A stretch of 64,000 nt of DNA, from contig JBDKSB010000012.1 of NCBI GenBank assembly GCA_039683095.1, positions 776,293 through 840,292 on the forward strand, read 5' to 3'. Within the stretch, counting starts at the first letter, position 1; every line of letters starts with the position of its first letter. The notes under the pieces are model-generated. The model was not told the origin of the DNA and did no database searches. It saw nothing but the letters and a program-made list of their open reading frames with translations. This stretch comes from Acidobacteriota bacterium (GTDB lineage: Bacteria; Acidobacteriota; Aminicenantia; Aminicenantales; Saccharicenantaceae). The position numbers were made by a program, and so were the translations under genes. Below are positions 18,759 through 28,079 of the stretch, one piece after another.

Positions 18759-19208
18759 GTCAAAGAACGGCGCCGGCTCCTGGCCCGGGTCCTGCGCGAG
18801 GAGCCGGCCGGAAGCCAGGAGGCCCTTCTCAAGGCCCTGCGCCGGCACGGCCTCAGGACCGTCCAATCGACGCTGTCCCGCGATCTCCGGGAGATCGGCG
18901 CCGTCCGGGTCCCGGCGCCCTCGGGGGGCTTCCGCTATGAGGTCCCGGCCGCCGGCGGCGCGTCCGGGTCGCCGCGCGAGAAGCTGCGGGCGATGTTCCG
19001 GTCCCTCGTCTCCGGCGTCAAGGGGACGGGATCCCTGGTGCTGGTCAAGACCTCGCCCGGCAACGCCGCCGGGATCGGCGTCCTGATCGACGCCCTCGAC
19101 CATCCGCATATCCTGGGCACGGTGGCCGGCGACGACACCATCCTCGTGGTCGCCGACGGCGACGAGCACGGCCGCGCCCTCCTGGGGGAATTCCGTGCTT
19201 TCCTCTAA
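18744..19208 (+). CDS. argR: Arginine repressor ArgR
   Basis: 154 residues from the ATG at 18744; a GTG at 18723 would add seven residues but lies upstream of the predicted transcription start and inside the operator. The N-terminal winged helix is about residues 1-70, with the recognition-helix region RTVQSTLSRDLREIG. The C-terminal hexamerisation and arginine-binding domain has VKTSPGNAAGIGVLID and the family signature GDDTI, whose Asp pair contacts arginine. The protein represses arginine biosynthesis when arginine is plentiful. It is directly followed by argG-argH, which it probably controls along with itself. There is no Shine-Dalgarno before the ATG, so translation may be leaderless. 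Confidence 0.93.
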   Translation: MDKYSVKERRRLLARVLREEPAGSQEALLKALRRHGLRTVQSTLSRDLREIGAVRVPAPSGGFRYEVPAAGGASGSPREKLRAMFRSLVSGVKGTGSLVLVKTSPGNAAGIGVLIDALDHPHILGTVAGDDTILVVADGDEHGRALLGEFRAFL

Positions 19209-19340
19209 GTTCTTCCCGACCAGGGGCATGTTCCGGCGCCGGGGCTCCCGGCACAACTGATCACCCCCCGTCACCACCGTCCCGGCCCTCGCGGCCGGTC
19301 CCGAAAACCCATTCTTCCGGTCAATGAAAGGATCTTTCTC

Positions 19341-20597
19341 ATGGACAAGGTCATCCTCGCGTACTCCGGCGGCCTCGACACGTCGGTCATCCTCAAGTGG
19401 CTCGTCGAGCGCGGCTTCGACGTCGTCGCCTACGTGGCCGACGTCGGCCAGGACGACGACATGGCCGCGGTCGAGGCCAAGGCCATAGCCACCGGCGCCT
19501 CCAAGGTCTATGTCGAGGACATCAAGGACGAGCTGGTCGCCGATTACGTGTTCGCCGCGGTCAAGGCCAACGCCATCTACGAAGGCCGCTATCTCCTGGG
19601 GACCTCGCTGGCCCGGCCGCTGATCGCCAAGCGACAGGTCGAGATCGCCCACAAGGAGAAGGCCCAGTACGTCGCCCACGGGGCGACGGGCAAGGGGAAC
19701 GACCAGGTCCGCTTCGAGCTGGCCTACCTGGCCATCGACCCCGCCATCAAGGTCATCTCCCCGTGGAAGGACAAGGAGTTCCTGGCCTCGTTCCAGGGCC
19801 GGCCGGACCTGCTCGCCTACGCGGCCGCCCACGGCATCGACGTCAAGGCCTCGCGGGAGAAGCCGTACTCCGAGGACGCCAACCTCATCCACATCAGCCA
19901 CGAATCGGGGATCCTCGAGGACCCCCGGACCGCGCCGGACGAGGGGGTCTTCTCCTGGACGCGGAGCCCCAAGGACGCGCCCGACGCCGAGACCAGCCTG
20001 GAGATCCAGTTCAAGGACGGCGTCCCGGTGCGCGTCACCGACCTGACCCGGGGGCTGACCAAGACCGGCCCCTCGGCGCTGTTCGCCTATCTCAACGACG
20101 TCGGCGCGGAGAACGGGATCGGGCGCGTCGACATGGTCGAGAACCGGTTCGTCGGCGTCAAGAGCCGCGGGGTCTACGAAACGCCGGGCCTGACCATCCT
20201 CCGGGCCGCCCACATGGACATCGAGGGCATCGCCATGGACCGCGAGGTCATGCGCCTGCGCGACACGCTCACGCCCAAGTTCGCCGAGATCGTCTACAAC
20301 GGCTTCTGGTTCTCGCCGGAGATGGATTTCCTGATGGCCGCGGTCAACAAGAGCCAGGAGGTCGTCGACGGCATCGTCCGCCTGACCCTGTACAAGGGCA
20401 ACGTCACCGTCACCGGCCGGGAATCGCCGAGCTCGCTCTACGACCAGGACCTCTCCAGCATGGACATCGAGGGCGGCTTCAACCAGCAGGATTCGCGCGG
20501 CTTCATCGCCATCAACGCCATCCGCCTCATGGCCCACAACGCCATCATGACCCGCCGGGGCAAGAAGGTCACGGACTTCATGAGGAACGGGCAATGA
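19341..20597 (+). CDS. argG: Argininosuccinate synthase
   Basis: 418 residues, full family length. It condenses citrulline and aspartate using ATP to give argininosuccinate, the penultimate step of arginine synthesis. The N-terminal ATP pyrophosphatase loop is AYSGGLDTS, followed by the conserved segments [28 protein letters not shown] and [13 protein letters not shown]. The ATG at 19341 follows AAAGGA. A 132-bp gap separates it from argR; I found no clear separate promoter or ARG box there, so the three genes may form one transcript starting at the argR operator. The stop codon overlaps the start of argH (ATGA). Confidence 0.97.
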   Translation: MDKVILAYSGGLDTSVILKWLVERGFDVVAYVADVGQDDDMAAVEAKAIATGASKVYVEDIKDELVADYVFAAVKANAIYEGRYLLGTSLARPLIAKRQVEIAHKEKAQYVAHGATGKGNDQVRFELAYLAIDPAIKVISPWKDKEFLASFQGRPDLLAYAAAHGIDVKASREKPYSEDANLIHISHESGILEDPRTAPDEGVFSWTRSPKDAPDAETSLEIQFKDGVPVRVTDLTRGLTKTGPSALFAYLNDVGAENGIGRVDMVENRFVGVKSRGVYETPGLTILRAAHMDIEGIAMDREVMRLRDTLTPKFAEIVYNGFWFSPEMDFLMAAVNKSQEVVDGIVRLTLYKGNVTVTGRESPSSLYDQDLSSMDIEGGFNQQDSRGFIAINAIRLMAHNAIMTRRGKKVTDFMRNGQ

Positions 20598-21973
20598 GCG
20601 GCAAGGTCTGGGAGCGGCGCTTCGCCGGGCGGAAGGCCGTCCCGGCCCTGGAAAGCTACAACGCCTCGATCGGCGAGGACGCCTTCCTGCTCAACGCGGA
20701 GATGGACGCCTCGCGGGCCTACGCCCTGGCGCTTTCGTCGGCCGGGGTCCTGGACAGCGAAGAGGCGGCGGCGGTCCTGAGAGGCCTGGCCGCCGTCTCC
20801 CGGCGCCTCGCGGCCGGCGAGGACCTGTCCCGGTTCGAGGACGTCCATTCGGCCGTCGAGCTCCTGCTCATCGAGGAGGCGGGCGAGCCGGGGCGGAAGC
20901 TGCACACGGGCCGCAGCCGCAACGAGCAGGTCGCGACCGACGAGCGCCTGTACCTGAAGTCCTCCCTGCCCGCCGTCGCGGCGGCCGTCGCCGGCGTCCA
21001 GGAGGCCCTGCTGGAATTGGCCGAGGCCGCCCCCGGCGCGGTCATGCCCGGCTACACCCATCTCCAGCGCGGCCAGCCGATCCTTTTCGCCCATTACGCC
21101 CTGTCCTTCTTCTGGGCGCTCGAGCGCGGCAAGGGCCGGATCGCCGACGCCCTGGAGCGCCTGGACGTCTGTCCGCTGGGGTCGGGAGCTCTGGCCGGGT
21201 CGACCGTCGCCCTGGACCGCGAAGGCCTCCGGGCCGAGCTGGGCTTCGCCGCCGTGTCCGAGAACTCGCTCGACGCCGTGGCCGACCGGAGCTTCATCCT
21301 GGAGAGCCTCGGCGCCATGGGCCTCGTCCTGATCGACCTGTCCCGCCTGGCCGAGGACCTCATCATCTTCGCCTCGGCGGAATTCGGCTTCATCGCCCTG
21401 GCCGACGCCGCGGCGACCTCGAGCAGCCTGATGCCGCAGAAGAAGAATCCCGACGTGCTCGAGCTCCTGCGGGCGGCCCCCGGGCGGCTGTTCGCCCACT
21501 ACTCCCGCCTCTTCCTGGTCCTCAAAGGAACGCCCTGGTCCTACAACAAGGACCTGCAGGAGGACAAGGAGCCGCTGCGCCGCGGCGTCGAGGACGCCCT
21601 CCGGGCGCTCGAGGCAGCGCGGGCCGTCCTGCGCTGCGTCCGCCCCGTGCCGGAGCGCATGGCCGCGGCCATCGACCCGTCGATCTTCGCCACCGACCTG
21701 GCGGATACGCTCGTCGAGCGGGGACTGGCCTTCCGCGAGGCCCACGGCATCGCCGCCGAGGCCGTCCGCCTGGCGGAGAGCTCGGGCCGCCGCCTCGACG
21801 GCCTGGCGCCGGACGAACTCCGGGCCCTTCATCCGGCCCTGCAGGACCTGCCATCGGGGCTCTTCGACCCGCATCATTCGGTCCGGCGCAAAAAGACGCC
21901 GGGCTCGACCAACCCCGACATGGTCCGGCGGCAGATCAGGAAGGCGCGGGCCGTCCTCGGCTGCGCGGGCTGA
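20594..21973 (+). CDS. argH: Argininosuccinate lyase
   Basis: 459 residues. It splits argininosuccinate into arginine and fumarate. The fumarase/aspartase superfamily signature is [12 protein letters not shown], in the mobile loop carrying the catalytic Ser. Other conserved parts are [14 protein letters not shown] near the N-terminus and [11 protein letters not shown]. The enzyme works as a tetramer in the cytosol. Its ATG overlaps the argG stop, so translation is coupled. There is no N-acetylglutamate branch gene nearby, so the earlier steps of arginine synthesis must be elsewhere. Confidence 0.97.
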   Translation: MSGKVWERRFAGRKAVPALESYNASIGEDAFLLNAEMDASRAYALALSSAGVLDSEEAAAVLRGLAAVSRRLAAGEDLSRFEDVHSAVELLLIEEAGEPGRKLHTGRSRNEQVATDERLYLKSSLPAVAAAVAGVQEALLELAEAAPGAVMPGYTHLQRGQPILFAHYALSFFWALERGKGRIADALERLDVCPLGSGALAGSTVALDREGLRAELGFAAVSENSLDAVADRSFILESLGAMGLVLIDLSRLAEDLIIFASAEFGFIALADAAATSSSLMPQKKNPDVLELLRAAPGRLFAHYSRLFLVLKGTPWSYNKDLQEDKEPLRRGVEDALRALEAARAVLRCVRPVPERMAAAIDPSIFATDLADTLVERGLAFREAHGIAAEAVRLAESSGRRLDGLAPDELRALHPALQDLPSGLFDPHHSVRRKKTPGSTNPDMVRRQIRKARAVLGCAG

Positions 21974-22056
21974 TGAGCGGGGCTCCCGCGGCCTCTTCAT
22001 CGGGGCCTCCCTTTATAGTATGATGTGCTGTCCTCAACCGAGGCAGGAGAGACACG

Positions 22057-23439
22057 ATGGCCCACGCAGCCAAGACGCCGGAGGCCGAACGTATCAGCCG
22101 CCGTGATTTTCTGAAGACATCGGCCACGGCCGGGCTCGGCGCCGCCCTGGCCGGGACCGCGTTCGGACAGGCCCCGCCCCAGGCCGGGCCGGCGGCCTCG
22201 GCCGCGAAGTCCGCCGACGAGCTCCGGGTGGCCGTCATCGGCTGCGGCGCCCAGGGCCGGGTCCTCATCGAGTCGATGCTCCGCATCCCCTCGGTCCGCG
22301 TCGCGGCCATCTGTGACATCTGGTCCTACAGCCGCCAGTACACCGGGAACTATCTCAAGAAGTACGGCCATGTCGCCAAGGCCTACGAGGACTACCGCGA
22401 GCTCCTGGTTTCCGAAAGAAAGGGCCTCGACGCGGCCGTCGTGGCCACCCCCGACTGGATGCACGCCGAGCACGCCAACGCCTGCCTGCGGGCGGGCCTT
22501 CCGGTCTACTGCGAAAAGGAGATGTCGAACTCGCTCGACAAGGCCCGGTCCATGGTCCTGACCGCACGCGAGACAGGCAAGCTCCTCCAGATAGGCCACC
22601 AGCGGCGCTCCAATCCACGCTACATCCACGCCATCGACCGGCTCATCCGCGAGAAAAAGCTCCTGGGCCGGGTGACGGTGGCCTACGCCCAGTGGAACCG
22701 GGCCAAGGCCGACCTGCTGGGCTGGCCCGAGAAATACGGCATCGACCGGGCCACGCTCGACAAGTACGGCTACGGCTCGATGACCGAGTTCCGCAACTGG
22801 CGCCTGTACAAGAAGTACGGCGGCGGGCCGATGGTCGACCTGGGCTCCCACCAGATCGACCTGTTCAGCTGGGTCCACGGCGCGCCGCCCAGATCGGTCG
22901 TGGCCAGCGGCGGCCTCGACTACTACAAGAACTGGCAATGGTACGACAACGTCATGGCCATCTACGAGTACGAGACCCCGGACGGCCCGGCCCGGGCCTT
23001 CTACCAGGTCCAGACGACGACCCAGCACGGCGGCTTCTACGAGACGTTCATGGGCGAGAACGGCTCGCTCGTCCTGTCGGAGATCCCCCAGCGCGGCAAC
23101 TGGGCCATGCGCGAGCCCCACGCGCCCGAGTGGGACTCCCTGGCCAAGGCCGGTCTGCTCCAGTCGGAGGCCGTGCCCATCCAGAAGTCGACGACCAAGA
23201 ACATCTTCGTCGACGTCCGGGTGACGGCCGAGGCCGGCCGCTGGCCGCTGCCGGTCGAGCTGGCCAAACCGGCCCATCAGCCGCATCTGGAGAACTTCTT
23301 CGACGCCGTGCGCAGCGGGACGCCGCTCAACTGCCCGGCCGAGCTGGCCTACGAGTCGTGCGTCGCCGTGCTCAAGGCCAACGAGGCGGTCAAGGCCCGC
23401 CGGATCATGGAGTTCCGGCCGGAGCAGTTCAAGGCATGA
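22057..23439 (+). CDS. Tat-exported Gfo/Idh/MocA oxidoreductase coupled to a cytochrome
   Basis: 460 residues. GGAG lies eight bases before the ATG at 22057. The twin-arginine signal SRRDFLKTS (residues 14-22) precedes a hydrophobic stretch ending near AFGQA. The Rossmann loop is GCGAQG. The usual EKP motif reads EKE (VYCEKEMSN), a change at a residue that normally shapes the cofactor/substrate site. The C-terminal domain contains GGPMVDLGSHQIDLFSW with the usual Asp/His pair. Its stop overlaps the ATG of a multihaem cytochrome c gene, and a b-type membrane protein follows. That context suggests the enzyme hands electrons to the cytochrome instead of a soluble nicotinamide. The substrate is unknown, probably a sugar or sugar alcohol. 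Confidence 0.85.
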   Translation: MAHAAKTPEAERISRRDFLKTSATAGLGAALAGTAFGQAPPQAGPAASAAKSADELRVAVIGCGAQGRVLIESMLRIPSVRVAAICDIWSYSRQYTGNYLKKYGHVAKAYEDYRELLVSERKGLDAAVVATPDWMHAEHANACLRAGLPVYCEKEMSNSLDKARSMVLTARETGKLLQIGHQRRSNPRYIHAIDRLIREKKLLGRVTVAYAQWNRAKADLLGWPEKYGIDRATLDKYGYGSMTEFRNWRLYKKYGGGPMVDLGSHQIDLFSWVHGAPPRSVVASGGLDYYKNWQWYDNVMAIYEYETPDGPARAFYQVQTTTQHGGFYETFMGENGSLVLSEIPQRGNWAMREPHAPEWDSLAKAGLLQSEAVPIQKSTTKNIFVDVRVTAEAGRWPLPVELAKPAHQPHLENFFDAVRSGTPLNCPAELAYESCVAVLKANEAVKARRIMEFRPEQFKA

Positions 23440-25835
23440 GCCCCGCCGGACGGACCGCTTTCCGGGTTGCGGGCGCGGCCCTCTTCGCCGCGCTCGTCAT
23501 GGCCGCGGGCCTCGCGGCCCAAACCAATCCGCAGGGCGCGGCGCCGGCCGGGACCGGGCAGCCCGCGTCGGCCGTGCCCGCCCCGGCCCCCAAGCCCGCG
23601 GCCTGGGACGGCCACCGGACCATCACGACCCACCTGCTGCCCCTGCGCGATGAGAACGACGAGCCCATCATCCCGACCGAGGCCGAGCCCCTGCCGTACT
23701 CGGCCCGCTATACCTGCGGGCCCTGCCACGACTACAAGACCATCCAGGGCGGCTGGCACTTCGGGGCCATGACCGCCGGCCGGAGCGGCCGGCCCGGCGA
23801 GCCCTGGTTCGAGGTCGACCCCCGGACGGGGACCGTCCTGCCGCTCTCGTATCGCAAATGGACCGGGGCCTTCGACCCGCGGGCGGTCGGCCTCGGCGCC
23901 TGGGACTTCACCATGCTCTTCGGCCGCCATCTCGCCGGCGGCGGCCCGGCCGAGCCAGCCGAGGCCGAGGTCGAAGCCGAGCCGGACGGGCGCTGGAGCG
24001 TTTCGGGCAAGGCCGAGATAAACTGCCTGGCCTGTCACAACAGGTCCGGACGCCAGGACCCGAGCGAATGGGCCAAGCAGGTCCTCCGCGAGAACCTGCG
24101 CTGGGCGGCCACGGCCTCCGCCGGGATCGGCGAGGTCGGCGGCATGGCCTCCCGGCTCAAGGGCACCTGGGACATCTACGACGGGCCAAATCCCGACGAC
24201 CACGAATGGGCCGTCGTCCCGGAGGTCACGTACCGGACGGCCGATTTCGACTCCAAGCACCGCTACTTCTTCGACCTGAACTACCAGCCTTCTGACGAGC
24301 GCTGCCTGGCCTGCCATGCGGTCTCGCCGAAGGACGAGCCCATGTGGAGCGCCGAGGCCGACGTCCACGCGGCGGCCGGCTTGAAGTGCACGGACTGCCA
24401 CCGCAACGACCTCGGCCACGCCATCGTCCGCGGCTACGAGGGCGAGGCGGCCGAGACGGGCAACAAGACCGCGGCCTCCTTCACCTGCCGCGGCTGCCAC
24501 CTCGGGGAGGACGCCGGGGGCCGGAAGACGGTCGCGCCGGGGCGGCTCGGCGCGCCCTATCCGAAGCACACGGGCATCCCCCTGGTCCACTTCAAGCGCC
24601 TCTCCTGCACCGTCTGCCACTCTGGGCCGCGGCCGAAGGAGGGCTTCACCCGGGTCCGGACGTCACGGGCCAACCGGCTGGGCATCCACGGCGTCGCCGC
24701 CTGGGCGACCGATTCCCCGGCCGTCGTCGAGCCCGTCTATAAGAAGGACGCGGCCGGCAAGATCGCGCCGCAGCGGCTGGTCTGGCCGGCTTATTGGGCC
24801 CGGCGGTCCGGCCAGGGCCTGGCACCGATCAAGCCGGCCGAGGTCGAGGCCGCGGCCGGCGACATCCTCAAGGGCGAAGACCGCATCGCCCAGGTCCTCA
24901 TCGCCCTGAGCCAGGTGACGGCCGAGGACGAGACGCCCGTTCTCGCGGCGGGACGGTTCGTCTTCTCCGCGAACGTCGACGCCGGCCTGGACGCCGCCGG
25001 GCGGCCGGGAGCGAAGGCGGACACGGCGGCCTTCTGGGGCATCCGCAAGGGCGCCGAGATCGCCCCGCTCGCGCCCGATTTCGATCCGGCCGCCGCGGAC
25101 AAGGACCCGGCCGTCGAAGCCAGGTTCCAGGAGTTCCTCCAGGCCCTGGAGACCATCGCTCCGAAGCCGGGCGAGCCGGTGATCGTCGTCCGGAAGACCG
25201 TCTACCGTCTCGTCGACGGTTTCCTCGACGCGTCCGAAGCTCCGGCCGGCCTGGCCGGAGCGGCCGGTCCGGGCTGGCTCGCCGCCGGCAAGCTCCAGCC
25301 CCTGGCCTCGGATCTCGACGTCCGGACCGCGGCCGCCAAGGCGGGGACCGAACAGACGCTGACCGAAGAACAGGTAACGCTCGTCCTCGGGGCGCTGGCC
25401 AGGGCCGGCGGGAACGGCGAGTGCGTTTACGTCTCCGGCGGCCGGCTGTTCAGGCTCGACAAGGGCGGCCGGCTCGTGTCCCGAAAGGACAAGGCCGCCG
25501 CGCCCGTGACCTGGCCCCTGGCCCACAACGTCCGGCCGGCCCAGCAGTCCCTGGGCTGGAAGGCCTGCACCGATTGCCACAGCGGCGGATCGGACTTCTT
25601 CTTCGACACGATCAAGGGCACGGGGCCCCTGCTGACGAAGAGCGTGGCCAAGCGCTCGGCCGCGTCCTTCATGGGCCTCGGCGGCCTCTTCCAGCGCGTC
25701 TTCGGCCTGTCGTTCATCGTCCGGCCGGTCTTCAAGATCGTCCTGGCCGTCTGCGCCTTCCTCGTCGGGCCGCTCCTCCTGCTGGCCGGGCTGGTCGCGC
25801 TCGGCCGCTTCGCCGGGTTCATGGAGAAGAGGTAG
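23436..25835 (+). CDS. Seven-haem cytochrome c, membrane-anchored
   Basis: 799 residues. A signal peptide covers about residues 1-29, followed by a Pro/Ala-rich linker. There are seven CXXCH haem-c sites: CGPCH (about residue 94), CLACH (197), CLACH (290), CTDCH (318), CRGCH (351), CTVCH (391) and, far away, CTDCH (711). A roughly 320-residue haem-free domain separates the sixth and seventh. A hydrophobic segment near residues 755-785 should anchor it in the inner membrane, with the haems in the periplasm. It starts on the stop codon of a Tat oxidoreductase and is followed four bases later by a membrane protein. The arrangement points to an electron-transfer complex. I cannot assign it to a named multihaem family. 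Confidence 0.85.
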   Translation: MSPAGRTAFRVAGAALFAALVMAAGLAAQTNPQGAAPAGTGQPASAVPAPAPKPAAWDGHRTITTHLLPLRDENDEPIIPTEAEPLPYSARYTCGPCHDYKTIQGGWHFGAMTAGRSGRPGEPWFEVDPRTGTVLPLSYRKWTGAFDPRAVGLGAWDFTMLFGRHLAGGGPAEPAEAEVEAEPDGRWSVSGKAEINCLACHNRSGRQDPSEWAKQVLRENLRWAATASAGIGEVGGMASRLKGTWDIYDGPNPDDHEWAVVPEVTYRTADFDSKHRYFFDLNYQPSDERCLACHAVSPKDEPMWSAEADVHAAAGLKCTDCHRNDLGHAIVRGYEGEAAETGNKTAASFTCRGCHLGEDAGGRKTVAPGRLGAPYPKHTGIPLVHFKRLSCTVCHSGPRPKEGFTRVRTSRANRLGIHGVAAWATDSPAVVEPVYKKDAAGKIAPQRLVWPAYWARRSGQGLAPIKPAEVEAAAGDILKGEDRIAQVLIALSQVTAEDETPVLAAGRFVFSANVDAGLDAAGRPGAKADTAAFWGIRKGAEIAPLAPDFDPAAADKDPAVEARFQEFLQALETIAPKPGEPVIVVRKTVYRLVDGFLDASEAPAGLAGAAGPGWLAAGKLQPLASDLDVRTAAAKAGTEQTLTEEQVTLVLGALARAGGNGECVYVSGGRLFRLDKGGRLVSRKDKAAAPVTWPLAHNVRPAQQSLGWKACTDCHSGGSDFFFDTIKGTGPLLTKSVAKRSAASFMGLGGLFQRVFGLSFIVRPVFKIVLAVCAFLVGPLLLLAGLVALGRFAGFMEKR

Positions 25836-25839
25836 GGCC

Positions 25840-26517
25840 ATGGTCTTCACGATCGTCACCGTCCTCGTTCTCGCGGCGGCGTTCCTCGGGCTCGCCTTCC
25901 ACCGCTTCCTGACGACCCGCGAGGAGGCCCGGTCGACCATCCTTTACGGCGAGCTGATCAAGAAGTTCTTCGCCTGGCTGGCCCTCCGGACGGTCCAGAT
26001 GTCCCGGCGGGCTTCGCCCCGGGCCTGGCGGGCCTGCCTGAAGGGGCTCCCCCTCTGGCGGGAGCCGGTCCTGGAGAAGTGGCTCGACATCTGTTTCTGC
26101 GGGAGCTTCCTCTACCTGGCGGCCAGCGGGTTCTTCTTCGGCGTCTTCATCCCGCGCGGCCTGTTCGGCTTCCCGCTCGTCGGGCACGTCATGTGCGGCG
26201 GCCTGTTCTCCGTCTGCCTGGCCGTCATCGTCCTGTTCAAGGGCCGTGACTTCGTCGCCGTGCCGAAGCCGGCCAGCCTGACCTTGTCCATCCTCGACCT
26301 CCGGAAGATGGGCGTCACGCCGGCCCGGGTCAGGGTCTGGGCTTTCTGGCTCTTCGTCGCGGCCGGGTTCCTGCTCATGATATCCGCCCTGCTGCCCATG
26401 CTGCCCCTGTTCGGCACGCCGGGACAGAGGTTCCTCTTCGAGTTCCACCGCTACGCGGCGCTGGCATCGGCCGCGGCGGCCGTCGTCTTCGCCGGCCTCG
26501 AGATCTTCAAGGATTGA
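25840..26517 (+). CDS. Integral membrane protein, cytochrome b-like
   Basis: 225 residues with about four or five membrane helices: residues 2-22, around 87-110, 117-137, 168-190 and 200-220. His residues inside or at the edge of helices (LAFHRF, VGHVMCGG, FEFHRYAAL) could bind haem b, as in small cytochrome b561/NarI-like quinol-oxidising subunits. It directly follows the seven-haem cytochrome c gene. The likely role is to exchange electrons between quinone and that cytochrome. The family assignment is by topology and context only. Confidence 0.6.
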   Translation: MVFTIVTVLVLAAAFLGLAFHRFLTTREEARSTILYGELIKKFFAWLALRTVQMSRRASPRAWRACLKGLPLWREPVLEKWLDICFCGSFLYLAASGFFFGVFIPRGLFGFPLVGHVMCGGLFSVCLAVIVLFKGRDFVAVPKPASLTLSILDLRKMGVTPARVRVWAFWLFVAAGFLLMISALLPMLPLFGTPGQRFLFEFHRYAALASAAAAVVFAGLEIFKD

Positions 26518-26552
26518 GGCCGGGCGGGCCGGTCCTGCGCCCCTCCGTCCCC

Positions 26553-26581
26553 TTGCTATTTCCATTTGGATGGACTATCAT
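26553..26581 (+). promoter_or_regulatory. Promoter of glutamate dehydrogenase gene
   Basis: TTGCTA (26553-26558), 17-bp spacer and TATCAT (26576-26581, five of six). The predicted leader is about 65 nt and includes a small GGCACC/GGTGCC hairpin before the AGGAG ribosome site at 26641. Confidence 0.55.
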
Positions 26582-26652
26582 TTTTTGTCGCGGGGACCGC
26601 GACGATGAGGCACCGCAAGGTGCCGCCATCACCACACTTTAGGAGCTTATCA

Positions 26653-27939
<1,287 letters not shown>

Positions 27940-27967
27940 TCTCTTCCGTTCGTCGCGACGTCGCCGT

Positions 27968-28008
27968 CCCGTCCTCCCCGGTCCGGCCGGGGAGGACGGG
28001 GCGTTATT
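27968..28008 (+). terminator. Terminator of glutamate dehydrogenase gene
   Basis: A perfect 14-bp stem, CCCGTCCTCCCCGG at 27968-27981 and its complement at 27987-28000, with a 5-nt loop, followed by GCGTTATT. It lies 28 bp after the stop codon. Confidence 0.8.
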
Positions 28009-28079
28009 GACGGACCGGACCCGGGCCGGAACAGGACCGGGCCGGCGGCCTCTCGATCAGAAAGGAGGGACGCCGCGAC

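Noticed and set aside
21991-22024. Promoter upstream of the cytochrome-coupled oxidoreductase
   Set aside because: TATAGT/TATGAT near 22014-22024 looks like a -10, but no -35 with suitable spacing was found, so it was not listed as a feature.
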